Below, in pieces: positions 6,165 through 12,992 of a stretch of DNA of 14,410 nt. Below the pieces are notes generated by a model that saw only the letters and a list, made by a program, of their open reading frames with translations, did not search any database and was not told the DNA's origin. A program made the position numbers and the translations under genes. The stretch is from Verrucomicrobiota bacterium (GTDB taxonomy: Bacteria > Verrucomicrobiota > Verrucomicrobiia > Opitutales > Opitutaceae). How positions within the stretch are numbered: the stretch's first letter is position 1; the number at the start of each line of letters is the position of its first letter. The DNA lies in assembly GCA_023457715.1 (NCBI GenBank), contig JAEWKR010000073.1, forward strand, positions 1 through 14,410, read 5' to 3'.

Positions 6165-7673
6165 ATGTCCTCTCCAGCCCCCGCGGCCACCACCGCCACC
6201 CGCCCTGAAGATCGCGTGCCCGTGCGCCAGAAACTCGCCTACGGCCTGGGCCAGTTCATGGACATGTTCGGGCACTGGCTGTACCCGACCATCGCGTTTC
6301 AGATCTTCGGGCTCGTGTTCCACGTCTCCGGCACGTGGATCGGCACCGCCATCATTCTCAATCGCGTGTTCGACGCGATTTCCGATCCGGTCTTTGGCTG
6401 GCTGTCGGACAACACGCGCACCCGGTTCGGCCGCCGGCGTCCGTTCATGGCGGTCGGCTGCCTGCTGGCGGGCCTGGGGCTGCCCCTGCTCGTCTGCGTG
6501 GGGCTGGACTGGAAGCCGGAGAGCTATTTTGCCTTCATGGTGATCAGCTCGGCGCTCTACCTGCCGATGGTCAGCTGCTTCAACATGCCGTGGCGCAGCC
6601 TGGGCAACGAGATGACGCCGGACTATCATGAGCGCACCAGCGTGTTTTCGTTTTCGAACGCGGTGAAGAAGGTGCCGGAACTGGGCCTGTTCTTCTTCGG
6701 CAAGTTCTTCTCGATGGCCGTCTGGGTCGGCGCGGACTGGTCCAACGTCTGGTCGCGGCTGGGGCAGCTTCTGACGAGCAGTGACGCGTGGCAGCCGGCG
6801 CCGGCCGGCACCTCCCCGAACACCTTGCTGGGGGCGCAGGTGTATCTCATCCTTTGCGGCCTGGTCATGATCGTGGCCGGTCTTACGTGTGTCGCGGTCG
6901 TGCGTGAACGCTACTACGACAAGGTCGTGGCCAACACCCGGCAGAAGGTGTCCATCCGCGAGACCCTCTGGCAGACGATCCAATGCCGGCCGTTCCGGAT
7001 CCAGATCGCCATGCAGCTGGCCTATAATCTGGGCCTCAGCATGGTCGGCACGCTCGGGTTTGTGAACACCATGTACTACGTGTGCCAGGGCGACAAGGCG
7101 GTCGCCAACACCTGGAATTTCTGGATGGGCGTGGCGGGGATGGTGTTTGGCTTCCTCGGCATTCCGACCTTCGCGTTCTTCGCGCGGCGGCTGGGGAAAC
7201 GAAATGGGATGGTGCTCGTGCTGACGTCGAACATCCTGATCTTCATCGCAACGTGGTGGCTGTACACCCCCTCGGTGGTCTGGCTGCAGCTTTTCGCCAC
7301 CGGCCTGATCGCCTTCACCGGCGCCGGCTTCTGGATGCTCGACAGCTCGATCCGCGCCGACGTGATCGACTTCGACGAACTCGAGTCGGGCAAACGCCGC
7401 GAAGGCTCCTTCGAGGCCTGCATCTCGTGGATCGGCAAGGTGGGCATGGCGATCGGCGCCGGCGTCTCCTTCTACATTCTCGACTGGATCGGCTTTGACA
7501 ATGCAGCCACCCAGCAGACCGATCACACCCTGTTCATGATCCGCTTCCTTTTTGCCGCGATTCCGATCGTGGGGTTGATCATCGCCATCATCGCGCTGGT
7601 TCGCTTCCCGCTCACGCATGCGCGGATGATCGAAATCCGGCAGCAGCTCGAGGCACGTCGCGGGACGGTGTGA
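6165..7673 (+). CDS. GPH family sugar:cation symporter (MelB-like), copy 1
   Basis: Predicted 502-residue polytopic inner-membrane transporter of the glycoside-pentoside-hexuronide (GPH, MFS_2) family, about 12 membrane segments. The N-terminal signature LNRVFDAISDPVFGWLSDNTRTRFGRRRP carries both Asp residues (about 70 and 74) that match the cation-site aspartates of MelB, which supports cation-coupled uptake. The protein is slightly longer than usual for the family because of a hydrophilic loop around 195-220. A GTG at 6150 is also in frame, but the ATG at 6165 is preferred as a normal start. There is no Shine-Dalgarno. It lies 97 bases after the GH130 gene on the same strand, so a mannoside substrate is the natural guess, from context only. 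Confidence 0.88.
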   Translation: MSSPAPAATTATRPEDRVPVRQKLAYGLGQFMDMFGHWLYPTIAFQIFGLVFHVSGTWIGTAIILNRVFDAISDPVFGWLSDNTRTRFGRRRPFMAVGCLLAGLGLPLLVCVGLDWKPESYFAFMVISSALYLPMVSCFNMPWRSLGNEMTPDYHERTSVFSFSNAVKKVPELGLFFFGKFFSMAVWVGADWSNVWSRLGQLLTSSDAWQPAPAGTSPNTLLGAQVYLILCGLVMIVAGLTCVAVVRERYYDKVVANTRQKVSIRETLWQTIQCRPFRIQIAMQLAYNLGLSMVGTLGFVNTMYYVCQGDKAVANTWNFWMGVAGMVFGFLGIPTFAFFARRLGKRNGMVLVLTSNILIFIATWWLYTPSVVWLQLFATGLIAFTGAGFWMLDSSIRADVIDFDELESGKRREGSFEACISWIGKVGMAIGAGVSFYILDWIGFDNAATQQTDHTLFMIRFLFAAIPIVGLIIAIIALVRFPLTHARMIEIRQQLEARRGTV

Positions 7674-7677
7674 CGAA

Positions 7678-7707
7678 GCGGCAGGCGGTAAGCGGTAGGC
7701 GATAAGC
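7678..7707. repeat. Short-word array (GCGGTAAGCGGTAGGCG type)
   Basis: Variants of the word AGGCGGTA / AGCGGTA / AGGCGATA recur four times immediately after the symporter stop codon. The word is unrelated to those of the other intergenic arrays. No coding or terminator character is visible. Confidence 0.5.
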
Positions 7708-7903
7708 TGTCAGCCCCGAACCCTTTGGCCGCAAAAAGGCCCAGAAGGCGCAAGAAAGTGGGGAGTCCCGCCGGGACACGATCCATTCTACAAGGTGTAA
7801 CGGAGCAAACAGACGAGGGTTCGGACTCCGTTCTCTCTGCGGCCTCCTGTAAAGGGATTGATGGCTTGGTAAGTTTTTTGTAGTGCTATCCCTGCATTTC
7901 GTG
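7708..7903. other. Gene-free stretch after the first symporter
   Basis: No gene is supported here. GTCCC-GCC-GGGAC at 7765-7777 forms a 5-base stem without a following T-run, so it is a weak terminator candidate at best. The segment before it (about 7725-7755) is A- and G-rich and word-like. The rest, up to the repeat at 7904, shows nothing recognisable. A minus-strand open frame covering 7523-7786 has no protein features. Confidence 0.4.
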
Positions 7904-8106
7904 TTTTTTGACCACGATTCTCCGTTTCGGTGAGCGTCGTCCCAATCATTGAACAGAAGGTAACGAAGGCCGCTGAGTGAATGGGAGCAGTTCCTCCAAA
8001 TCAGATTTCACAAAAACCGGACGACAGCGCCGAGTGATCCCGCAATCCTTCGTTTCCTTCGTTACCTTCTGTTGAATGGATTGATCTGGTTGCGGCGCGG
8101 CCGCTC
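7904..8106 (+). repeat. Interspersed repeat A, copy 2
   Basis: Direct-orientation copy of the repeat at 1-210. The right arm (8047-8073) is intact, but the left arm (7952-7969) has lost nine bases compared with copy 1. The loss falls between two AACGAAGG words, as expected from slippage or recombination between direct repeats. The terminal stem-loop is kept as GCGGC-GCG-GCCGC (8092-8104), with its loop changed from GCA. Similarity ends at about 8106, whereas copy 1 continues into another module. A minus-strand open frame (7946-8170) is a product of the repeat. Confidence 0.85.
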
Positions 8107-8142
8107 TAAGCCTGCTGCGGCTTTGCGGCCCTTGATCTGACG

Positions 8143-8174
8143 GCTGTGCGGCCAGCTTTCCTGGCCGCAACAGC
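8143..8174. other. Strong stem-loop between repeat A and the second symporter
   Basis: TGCGGCCAG (8147-8155) and CTGGCCGCA (8161-8169) pair perfectly around CTTTC. GCTG (8143-8146) and CAGC (8171-8174) extend the stem past a single bulged A. There are 13 base pairs in all and no T-run on either strand, so a classical terminator is unlikely. It could be an RNA-processing or stability element, or a DNA cruciform. Role unknown. Confidence 0.65.
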
Positions 8175-8353
8175 TCTCAGTTCCAGAAGTGGCCGAAATG
8201 GTGCGCTGCTCCTTTTACGCTAACGTTTCGGGTGAACGGGTTCGGCAAAGGATTTCAATTGATCTCGGCCCGGGGGACTGACCATTTTCTCGCCCACGCC
8301 AGCGGGCGCCCCAAAACCTTCAGTCCGCCGGCGCCGGCTTCAGCCACGCCCCT
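8175..8353 (+). promoter_or_regulatory. Upstream region of the second symporter
   Basis: This presumably holds the promoter of the symporter-regulator pair, but I cannot identify a good -35/-10 pair. Palindromes present are TCAATTGA (8255-8262), AACGTT within ACGCTAACGTTTCGG (about 8218-8232), and GCCGGCGCCGGC (8327-8338). All are short and could arise by chance. There is no Shine-Dalgarno before the ATG. Confidence 0.3.
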
Positions 8354-9805
8354 ATGACTTCAGACACCCTCAAGCTGCCGATGCGCGAGAAGATCGCGTA
8401 CGGCTTCGGTGATTTCGCATCGTGCCTGTACTGGCAGACCATCTCGGTCTACCTCGCGTATTTCTACACGGACGTGTTCGGCATCACGGCGCTGGCGGCC
8501 GGCGCGATGCTGGGCCTGAGCCGCACGCTGGACGCCTTCTTCGATCCGGTGGTCGGGATGCTCGGCGACCGGACGAAATCCCGGTGGGGAAAGTTTCGGC
8601 CCTATCTCCTGTGGGTGTGCATTCCCATGGCCATCGTCGGCGTGCTGACGTTCACCGTGCCGGATCTGGACGAGCGCGGGAAGATCATCTGGGCCTACGT
8701 GACGTTCAACGCGCTGATGCTGATCTACACGCTGATCAATATCCCGTACACCGCGATGCTCGGGGTGATCACCCCCAATCCGACGGAACGCACCGCGCTT
8801 TCCTCGATCAAGTTCGTCGGCGCGTTTGCCGGCGGTATCGTCATCTCCGCCACCCTGCTCCCGATGGCCAAGGTTGGGGGCTGGCTCGGCGCCGAGACCG
8901 CCAAGCAAGGCTGGCAGATGTCGTTCCTCGTCATCGGCGTCGTGGCCACCCTCTCGTTTCTGATCGTCTTCTTCAACACGCGGGAGCGCGTGCAGCCCCC
9001 GAAGGAGCAAAAGACCTCCGTGATGAAGGATCTGGGCGACCTGGTGACGAATCGTCCCTGGCTGGTGCTGCTCGCCACCACCATCACGTTCATCTTCTTC
9101 GTCGCGCTCCGCGGCAACGCCACGACCCATTATTTCAAGTACTTTGTCGGCTCGCAGACGATCACCCTGCCCTCCTTCCTGCCGGAAGGGATGGCCGGGA
9201 CACAGACCTGGAGCTGGGAGAGTCTGGTCTCGATCTTCAACACCAGCAACCAGGTGCTCTCCCTGATCGGGGCGCTGCTGGTGCCGCTGCTCGCCCGGCG
9301 CATCGGCAACAAGCCCGCTTTCGTGGCGCTCTTCGTCATCGCCATCACCGCCACGGCCTCGTTCTACATTCTGAAGCCCGACCAGCTGTGGCTCATCTTC
9401 AGCATCAACGCGATCGGTTCGATCACGGGCGGGCCGCTCAGCGCCCTGCTGTGGGCCATGTACGCCGACACGGCGGATTACGCCGAGTGGAAGACCGGAC
9501 GCCGGGCTACGGGTCTGGTCTTCTCCGCCTCGATCTTTTCGCAGAAATTCGGCTGGGGCTGGGGTGGCGGACTTTCGCTCGTCATGCTCAACGCCGTCGG
9601 CTTCGTCGCCAACCAGGCCCAGTCGCCAAGCGCGCTGAATGGTCTCGTGAAGCTGATGAGCATTTATCCGGCGCTCTTCGGACTGCTCGCGATCGGCATC
9701 TTCCTGATTTTCTACCCGCTCAATGAGACGAAGGTGGCGCAGATCGGCGCGGAACTCGCGGCGCGGCGCAAGGCGGAAGCGGCCGCCGGCGGCAGCACGG
9801 CTTGA
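8354..9805 (+). CDS. GPH family sugar:cation symporter (MelB-like), copy 2
   Basis: Predicted 483-residue GPH/MFS_2 inner-membrane symporter with about 12 membrane segments. It opens with a typical LPMREKIAYGFGDFASCLYW segment. The signature SRTLDAFFDPVVGMLGDRTKSRWGKFRP keeps both MelB-type cation-site Asp residues (about 60 and 64). The NIPYTAMLGVITPNPTERT loop (about 133-151) and a DTADYAEWKTGRRATGL loop (about 373-389) are standard for oligosaccharide and glycoside symporters in the family. It is a paralogue of the symporter at 6165-7673 but clearly diverged. It lies 27 bases before a XylR-type regulator gene on the same strand, so the two probably share a transcript. Substrate is not readable from sequence; the neighbouring GH1 and GH27 genes suggest a glycoside. 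Confidence 0.9.
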   Translation: MTSDTLKLPMREKIAYGFGDFASCLYWQTISVYLAYFYTDVFGITALAAGAMLGLSRTLDAFFDPVVGMLGDRTKSRWGKFRPYLLWVCIPMAIVGVLTFTVPDLDERGKIIWAYVTFNALMLIYTLINIPYTAMLGVITPNPTERTALSSIKFVGAFAGGIVISATLLPMAKVGGWLGAETAKQGWQMSFLVIGVVATLSFLIVFFNTRERVQPPKEQKTSVMKDLGDLVTNRPWLVLLATTITFIFFVALRGNATTHYFKYFVGSQTITLPSFLPEGMAGTQTWSWESLVSIFNTSNQVLSLIGALLVPLLARRIGNKPAFVALFVIAITATASFYILKPDQLWLIFSINAIGSITGGPLSALLWAMYADTADYAEWKTGRRATGLVFSASIFSQKFGWGWGGGLSLVMLNAVGFVANQAQSPSALNGLVKLMSIYPALFGLLAIGIFLIFYPLNETKVAQIGAELAARRKAEAAAGGSTA

Positions 9806-9832
9806 TTGCGCCCCCGGCGGGCGCGACCCGAC

Positions 9833-10987
9833 ATGAAACCGCAGGTGCTCCTCGTTTTTCAGACGCGCTTTGAGGAGTGCACGGCGATGCTAAAGGGGGT
9901 CGCCCACTATGTCCGCGCGCATGGACCGTGGGCCGCGTTTCTCGACGACGAAGGACGGGCCGAACATGACGCCCGCTGGTTGCGCAGCAAGAAATGGCAC
10001 GGCGTGATCAGCCGCCACACGACGCCCGGGCTGGTGGAGCATTGCCGGAAGCTCCGGCTGCCGCTGGTTGACCTCAATGACACGGCGCCCTTCCCCGGTG
10101 TGCCCAAGCTCCGGCCGGACAATGTGGCGGTCGGTCACCTGGGGGCGGAGCACTTCATGGAACGGGGCTACTCCTCGTTCGGCTTCTGCGGGTTCAAGAA
10201 TGCCGCGTGGTCGTGCGAACGGCGCGACGGCTTCCTCGAGGCGCTGCGGCTCGCAGGCCACACCGCCGACGTCTTCGATGTCGATTACCCCGGCGATCTC
10301 ACGCCGTTCTGGGATGAGAAGCAGACGGCCGCGCTGGCCCAATGGCTGCGCCGGCTCCCCCACCCGGTGGCCATCATGGCCTGCAACGATATGCGCGCCC
10401 TGCAGGTGATCGCCGCCGCGCAGACGGCCAACATTCTCGTGCCCGAGCAGGCCGCGGTCCTGGGGGCCAACAACGACACGTACCGTTGCGAGATGGGCTA
10501 CCCGCCGCTGTCCAGCGTGGCGCCGAACGCCTACCAATCCGGTTACCAGGCCGCCGAACTGCTCGAAAAGATGATCAACGGCGGCAAGCCCGAGGTGATG
10601 GACCGCCGGATCGAGCCGCTCGAGGTGGTCACCCGCCACTCGACGGACGTGCTGGCGATCGCCGACAGGAACGTCGCTTCGGCGCTGAGCTTCATCCGCG
10701 AGAACGCGTGCCGCGGAATCGCCGTCGACGATGTGTTGAAGCATGCGTTCGTCTCGCGCAGCCAGCTGGAGAAGAAATTCCGCCGGCATCTCGGTCGCTC
10801 ACCGCAGGCGGAGATCCGGCGGGTGCAGGTGAACAAGATCAGGCAGCTGCTGCTCGAGACGGACTTCCCGCTGAAGAAGATCGCCGAACTGACCGGGTTC
10901 GAGCACGTCGAATACATGTGCGTGGTCTACAAGCGGCTGACCGGCGAAGCGCCGGGGGCGTACCGCCGCCGGCTCGCCCAGAAGTAA
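9833..10987 (+). CDS. XylR-type AraC family transcriptional regulator with a LacI-like sugar-binding domain
   Basis: Predicted 384-residue cytosolic regulator. Residues about 1-270 form a periplasmic-binding-protein-like sensor fold as in LacI/GalR proteins and E. coli XylR. Recognisable parts are the start MKPQVLLVFQTRFEECTAML, VAVGHLGAEHFMERGYSSFGFCG (about 98-120), AIMACNDMRALQV (about 180-192), and GANNDTYRCEMGYPPLSSVAPN (about 211-232). Residues 283-384 are an AraC-type DNA-binding domain with two helix-turn-helix units (IAVDDVLKHAFVSRSQLEKKF at 296-316; FPLKKIAELTGFEHVEYMCVVYKRLTGEAPGAYRR at 345-379). The ATG at 9833 is preferred over an in-frame TTG at 9806, because homologous sequence begins there. 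It probably senses a sugar and activates the adjacent symporter and glycosidases. The effector is unknown, and xylose is not implied by the name. Confidence 0.88.
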   Translation: MKPQVLLVFQTRFEECTAMLKGVAHYVRAHGPWAAFLDDEGRAEHDARWLRSKKWHGVISRHTTPGLVEHCRKLRLPLVDLNDTAPFPGVPKLRPDNVAVGHLGAEHFMERGYSSFGFCGFKNAAWSCERRDGFLEALRLAGHTADVFDVDYPGDLTPFWDEKQTAALAQWLRRLPHPVAIMACNDMRALQVIAAAQTANILVPEQAAVLGANNDTYRCEMGYPPLSSVAPNAYQSGYQAAELLEKMINGGKPEVMDRRIEPLEVVTRHSTDVLAIADRNVASALSFIRENACRGIAVDDVLKHAFVSRSQLEKKFRRHLGRSPQAEIRRVQVNKIRQLLLETDFPLKKIAELTGFEHVEYMCVVYKRLTGEAPGAYRRRLAQK

Positions 10988-11060
10988 TGGACGTGAGACG
11001 CCGCCGTGCCATCGGATCTGCGACCCGCGTGGTGCCCGGCTGACGCTCGCCGGCGGAAAT

Positions 11061-11088
11061 CCCAAACGCCAAACGTCCAAACGCCAAA
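11061..11088. repeat. Short-word array (CCAAACGCCAAACGT type)
   Basis: Near-repeats of CAAACGCC / CAAACGTC at an 8-9 base spacing lie in the gap after the regulator. The word is distinct from all other arrays in the window. No gene or terminator is visible in 10988-11135. Confidence 0.55.
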
Positions 11089-11135
11089 GAAATCACCAAA
11101 GCCCGTAACCAAACGCGCGGTCGCAGCTGATGCTT

Positions 11136-11337
11136 GAACCTGGATTCCGAAGTAGCCACAGAGAGCACAGAGCTCCGACACATCCACCTTCGCCCAGCCT
11201 ACGGCGGATAAGGAGGACACGGAGGCTCGGTCCTTGGACAAACCTGTTCGTCGCGTAACGCCCAAGACAGTCGCAACGCCCGCCTCCGGCTCGGCTCGGA
11301 TTGGGCCTCTGTGACCTCTGTGGCAAAATCGGTATTC
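11136..11337 (-). repeat. Interspersed mosaic repeat B, copy 2
   Basis: Inverted relative to copy 1 at 341-606 and in the same orientation as the partial copy at 14298-14410. The outer blocks match closely. The middle (about 11167-11228) is a different cassette from copy 1. Compared with copy 3 it carries an extra segment of about 30 bases holding CCTACGGCGGATAAGG-like sequence. Open frames across it look non-coding. It lies between the regulator and the GH1 gene and so separates their transcription units. Confidence 0.8.
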
Positions 11338-11368
11338 CGACCGGGTCTCTCAAATCTCCGGCAACCGT

Positions 11369-11424
11369 TCTCAATTCTGAGAGGGTGCAACGCGGCCGGC
11401 ATCCGGCCAGATGTTCAACTGAAC
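11369..11424 (+). promoter_or_regulatory. Cluster of three palindromes upstream of GH1
   Basis: Three symmetric sequences fall within 56 bases: TCTCA-ATTC-TGAGA (11369-11382), GGCCGG-CAT-CCGGCC (11394-11408) and GTTCA-AC-TGAAC (11413-11424). A TTGACG hexamer follows at 11429-11434, but no good -10 lies 16-18 bases downstream of it. The region, 66-121 bases ahead of the GH1 start, is where a regulator operator would be expected. Binding by the nearby XylR-type protein is a guess. Confidence 0.35.
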
Positions 11425-11489
11425 GCACTTGACGGAAACTCGCGTGCGCGGTTGTCGTCCGGCGATTTCACACCCCATCTACTTCAACG

Positions 11490-12851
11490 ATGCCTTTTTC
11501 CAAAGACTTCACCTGGGGAGTGGCGGCCGCAGCATACCAGATCGAGGGGGCTGCGACCGTCGATGGCCGGGGGCCCTCCGTTTGGGACACCTTCTCCCAT
11601 GAGCCTGGCCGCGTGTTCGAGAACCACAACGGCGACGTCGCCTGCGATCACTATCACCGGTGGCGCGAGGACATCGCGTTGATGAAGGAGCTGGGCGTCC
11701 GGGCCTACCGGCTTTCGCTTTCCTGGCCCCGGATCATGCCGGACGGCACGGGCGCGGTGAACGAGGCGGGCCTCCGGTTCTACGAACAGCTGATTGATGG
11801 GCTGCTCGATGCCGGCATCACGCCCTGGGTCACGCTGTTTCACTGGGACCTCCCCCAGGCGCTGCAAAACCGCGGCGGCTGGCTTAACCGCGAGATCGTG
11901 GAGTGGTTCGGCCACTACGCGGAGATCGTCGCTGCGCGCCTCGGCAATCGGGTGAAGCACTGGATGACGATCAACGAGCCGCCGTGCGTCATCGGGCTGG
12001 GCTACCAGGAAGGGGTTTTTGCCCCCGGCCTCAAGCTGTCCTTCCGCGAGTGCCTGCTCGGGGCGCATCACGTGCTCCTCGCCCACGGCCGGGCGGTCCA
12101 GGCGTTGCGCGCCGGCTGCACGCAGCCAGTGCAGATCTCCCTCGCCCACACCAGCCGCGAGCGTATCCCGGAAACGGAGACTCCGGTGAACATCGAGGCC
12201 GCGCGCCGCGGCTATTTCGGGTGCACCGACCGCGGGATGTGGAACCTGTCCTGGTGGGCCGACCCGGTGCATCTCGGCCACTACCCAGCCGACGGCCTTG
12301 CCGCCTTCGCGGCGGACCTGCCCAAAATCACGGACGCCGACCTGAAGCTCATTTCGCAGCCGCTCGATTTCATCGGGTACAATTGCTACACGGGCTCGAA
12401 GGTCCGGGCCGATGCGAACGGCAACGCCGTTGAGGTGCCGGGTGGCTGGGGCATTGGGAACCCGCGCGGAACGCTTTCGTGGCTGAGCATGGCGCCCGAC
12501 GCCCCGTACTGGGCGGCGCGGTTCATCACGGAGCGTTACCGGCTGCCGCTGGTCTTCACCGAAAACGGCTTCTGCAACACCGACTTCGTCCAGCTCGACG
12601 GACAGGTGCAGGACCCGCAGCGCGTCGATTTCATGGCCCGGTATCTGGCGAAGATTCGCCGGGCGACCGACGAGAACATCCCGGTGGCCGGCTACTTCTA
12701 CTGGTCGATTCTCGACAACTTCGAGTGGAAGGAAGGCTACAAGGACCGCTTCGGCCTGGTGCACGTGGATTACCAGACGCAGAAGCGGACCCCGAAGGCG
12801 TCGTATTACTGGTACCGCGACACGGTTCGGGCCAACGGCGCGAACCTGTAG
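11490..12851 (+). CDS. GH1 family beta-glycosidase (beta-glucosidase-like)
   Basis: Predicted 453-residue cytosolic GH1 retaining glycosidase, the usual length for bacterial BglA/BglB-type enzymes, with no signal peptide. The N-terminal GH1 signature is present (FSKDFTWGVAAAAYQIEG at 3-20), as are FHWDLPQAL (117-125), the acid/base Glu in TINEPP (Glu163), the nucleophile Glu in VFTENG (Glu358), and the substrate-binding YFYWSILDNFEWKEGY near 402-417. All catalytic residues are present, so it should be active. GH1 enzymes of this type cleave terminal beta-glucose, beta-galactose, beta-fucose or beta-mannose from oligosaccharides. Specificity cannot be read here, and beta-mannosidase or beta-glucosidase activity on imported mannan or glucomannan fragments would fit the locus. 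No Shine-Dalgarno precedes the ATG. The start is fixed by the family N-terminus. Confidence 0.92.
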   Translation: MPFSKDFTWGVAAAAYQIEGAATVDGRGPSVWDTFSHEPGRVFENHNGDVACDHYHRWREDIALMKELGVRAYRLSLSWPRIMPDGTGAVNEAGLRFYEQLIDGLLDAGITPWVTLFHWDLPQALQNRGGWLNREIVEWFGHYAEIVAARLGNRVKHWMTINEPPCVIGLGYQEGVFAPGLKLSFRECLLGAHHVLLAHGRAVQALRAGCTQPVQISLAHTSRERIPETETPVNIEAARRGYFGCTDRGMWNLSWWADPVHLGHYPADGLAAFAADLPKITDADLKLISQPLDFIGYNCYTGSKVRADANGNAVEVPGGWGIGNPRGTLSWLSMAPDAPYWAARFITERYRLPLVFTENGFCNTDFVQLDGQVQDPQRVDFMARYLAKIRRATDENIPVAGYFYWSILDNFEWKEGYKDRFGLVHVDYQTQKRTPKASYYWYRDTVRANGANL

Positions 12852-12859
12852 CGCGAACC

Positions 12860-12964
12860 ATTTATGATTTATGATTTACGATCTACGATTTCATTCGGAG
12901 GGCGGAACTCGTGACTTCGGCTCGCGCTCCGCTGGTCTGGCGCGGCAAATCATAAATCATAAAT
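12860..12964. repeat. AT-rich 18-base inverted repeat between GH1 and GH27
   Basis: Bases 12860-12877 are the exact reverse complement of 12947-12964. Both arms are made of tandem TTTATGA-type words, and related words continue to 12892 and 12970. A 69-base GC-rich spacer separates the arms. It is strikingly AT-rich against its surroundings. It could act as a poor long-loop hairpin for termination or mRNA stability, or be another repeat remnant. Confidence 0.75.
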
Positions 12965-12992
12965 CGTAAACATAACTTCATCTCTCCCCCGC

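Noticed and set aside
6042..7619. A 525-codon minus-strand open frame opposite the first symporter
   Set aside because: The composition (Asp, His, Arg, Gln-rich) is that of an antisense of a membrane protein. The plus strand has a clear GPH symporter.
8218..8232. LacI-type operator around ACGCTAACGTTTCGG
   Set aside because: Only the central AACGTT is symmetric. The flanks do not match, and such six-base palindromes are frequent by chance.
11093..11428. Minus-strand open frames giving strings such as ALCSLWLLRNPG, also at 13779-14381
   Set aside because: They follow repeat B, are read in several frames, and overlap the GH27 gene at 14 kb. They are typical spurious hypothetical proteins from repeats.
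11429..11457. Sigma-70 promoter TTGACG before GH1
   Set aside because: The hexamer at the expected -10 distance (TTGTCG region) is not a credible -10.
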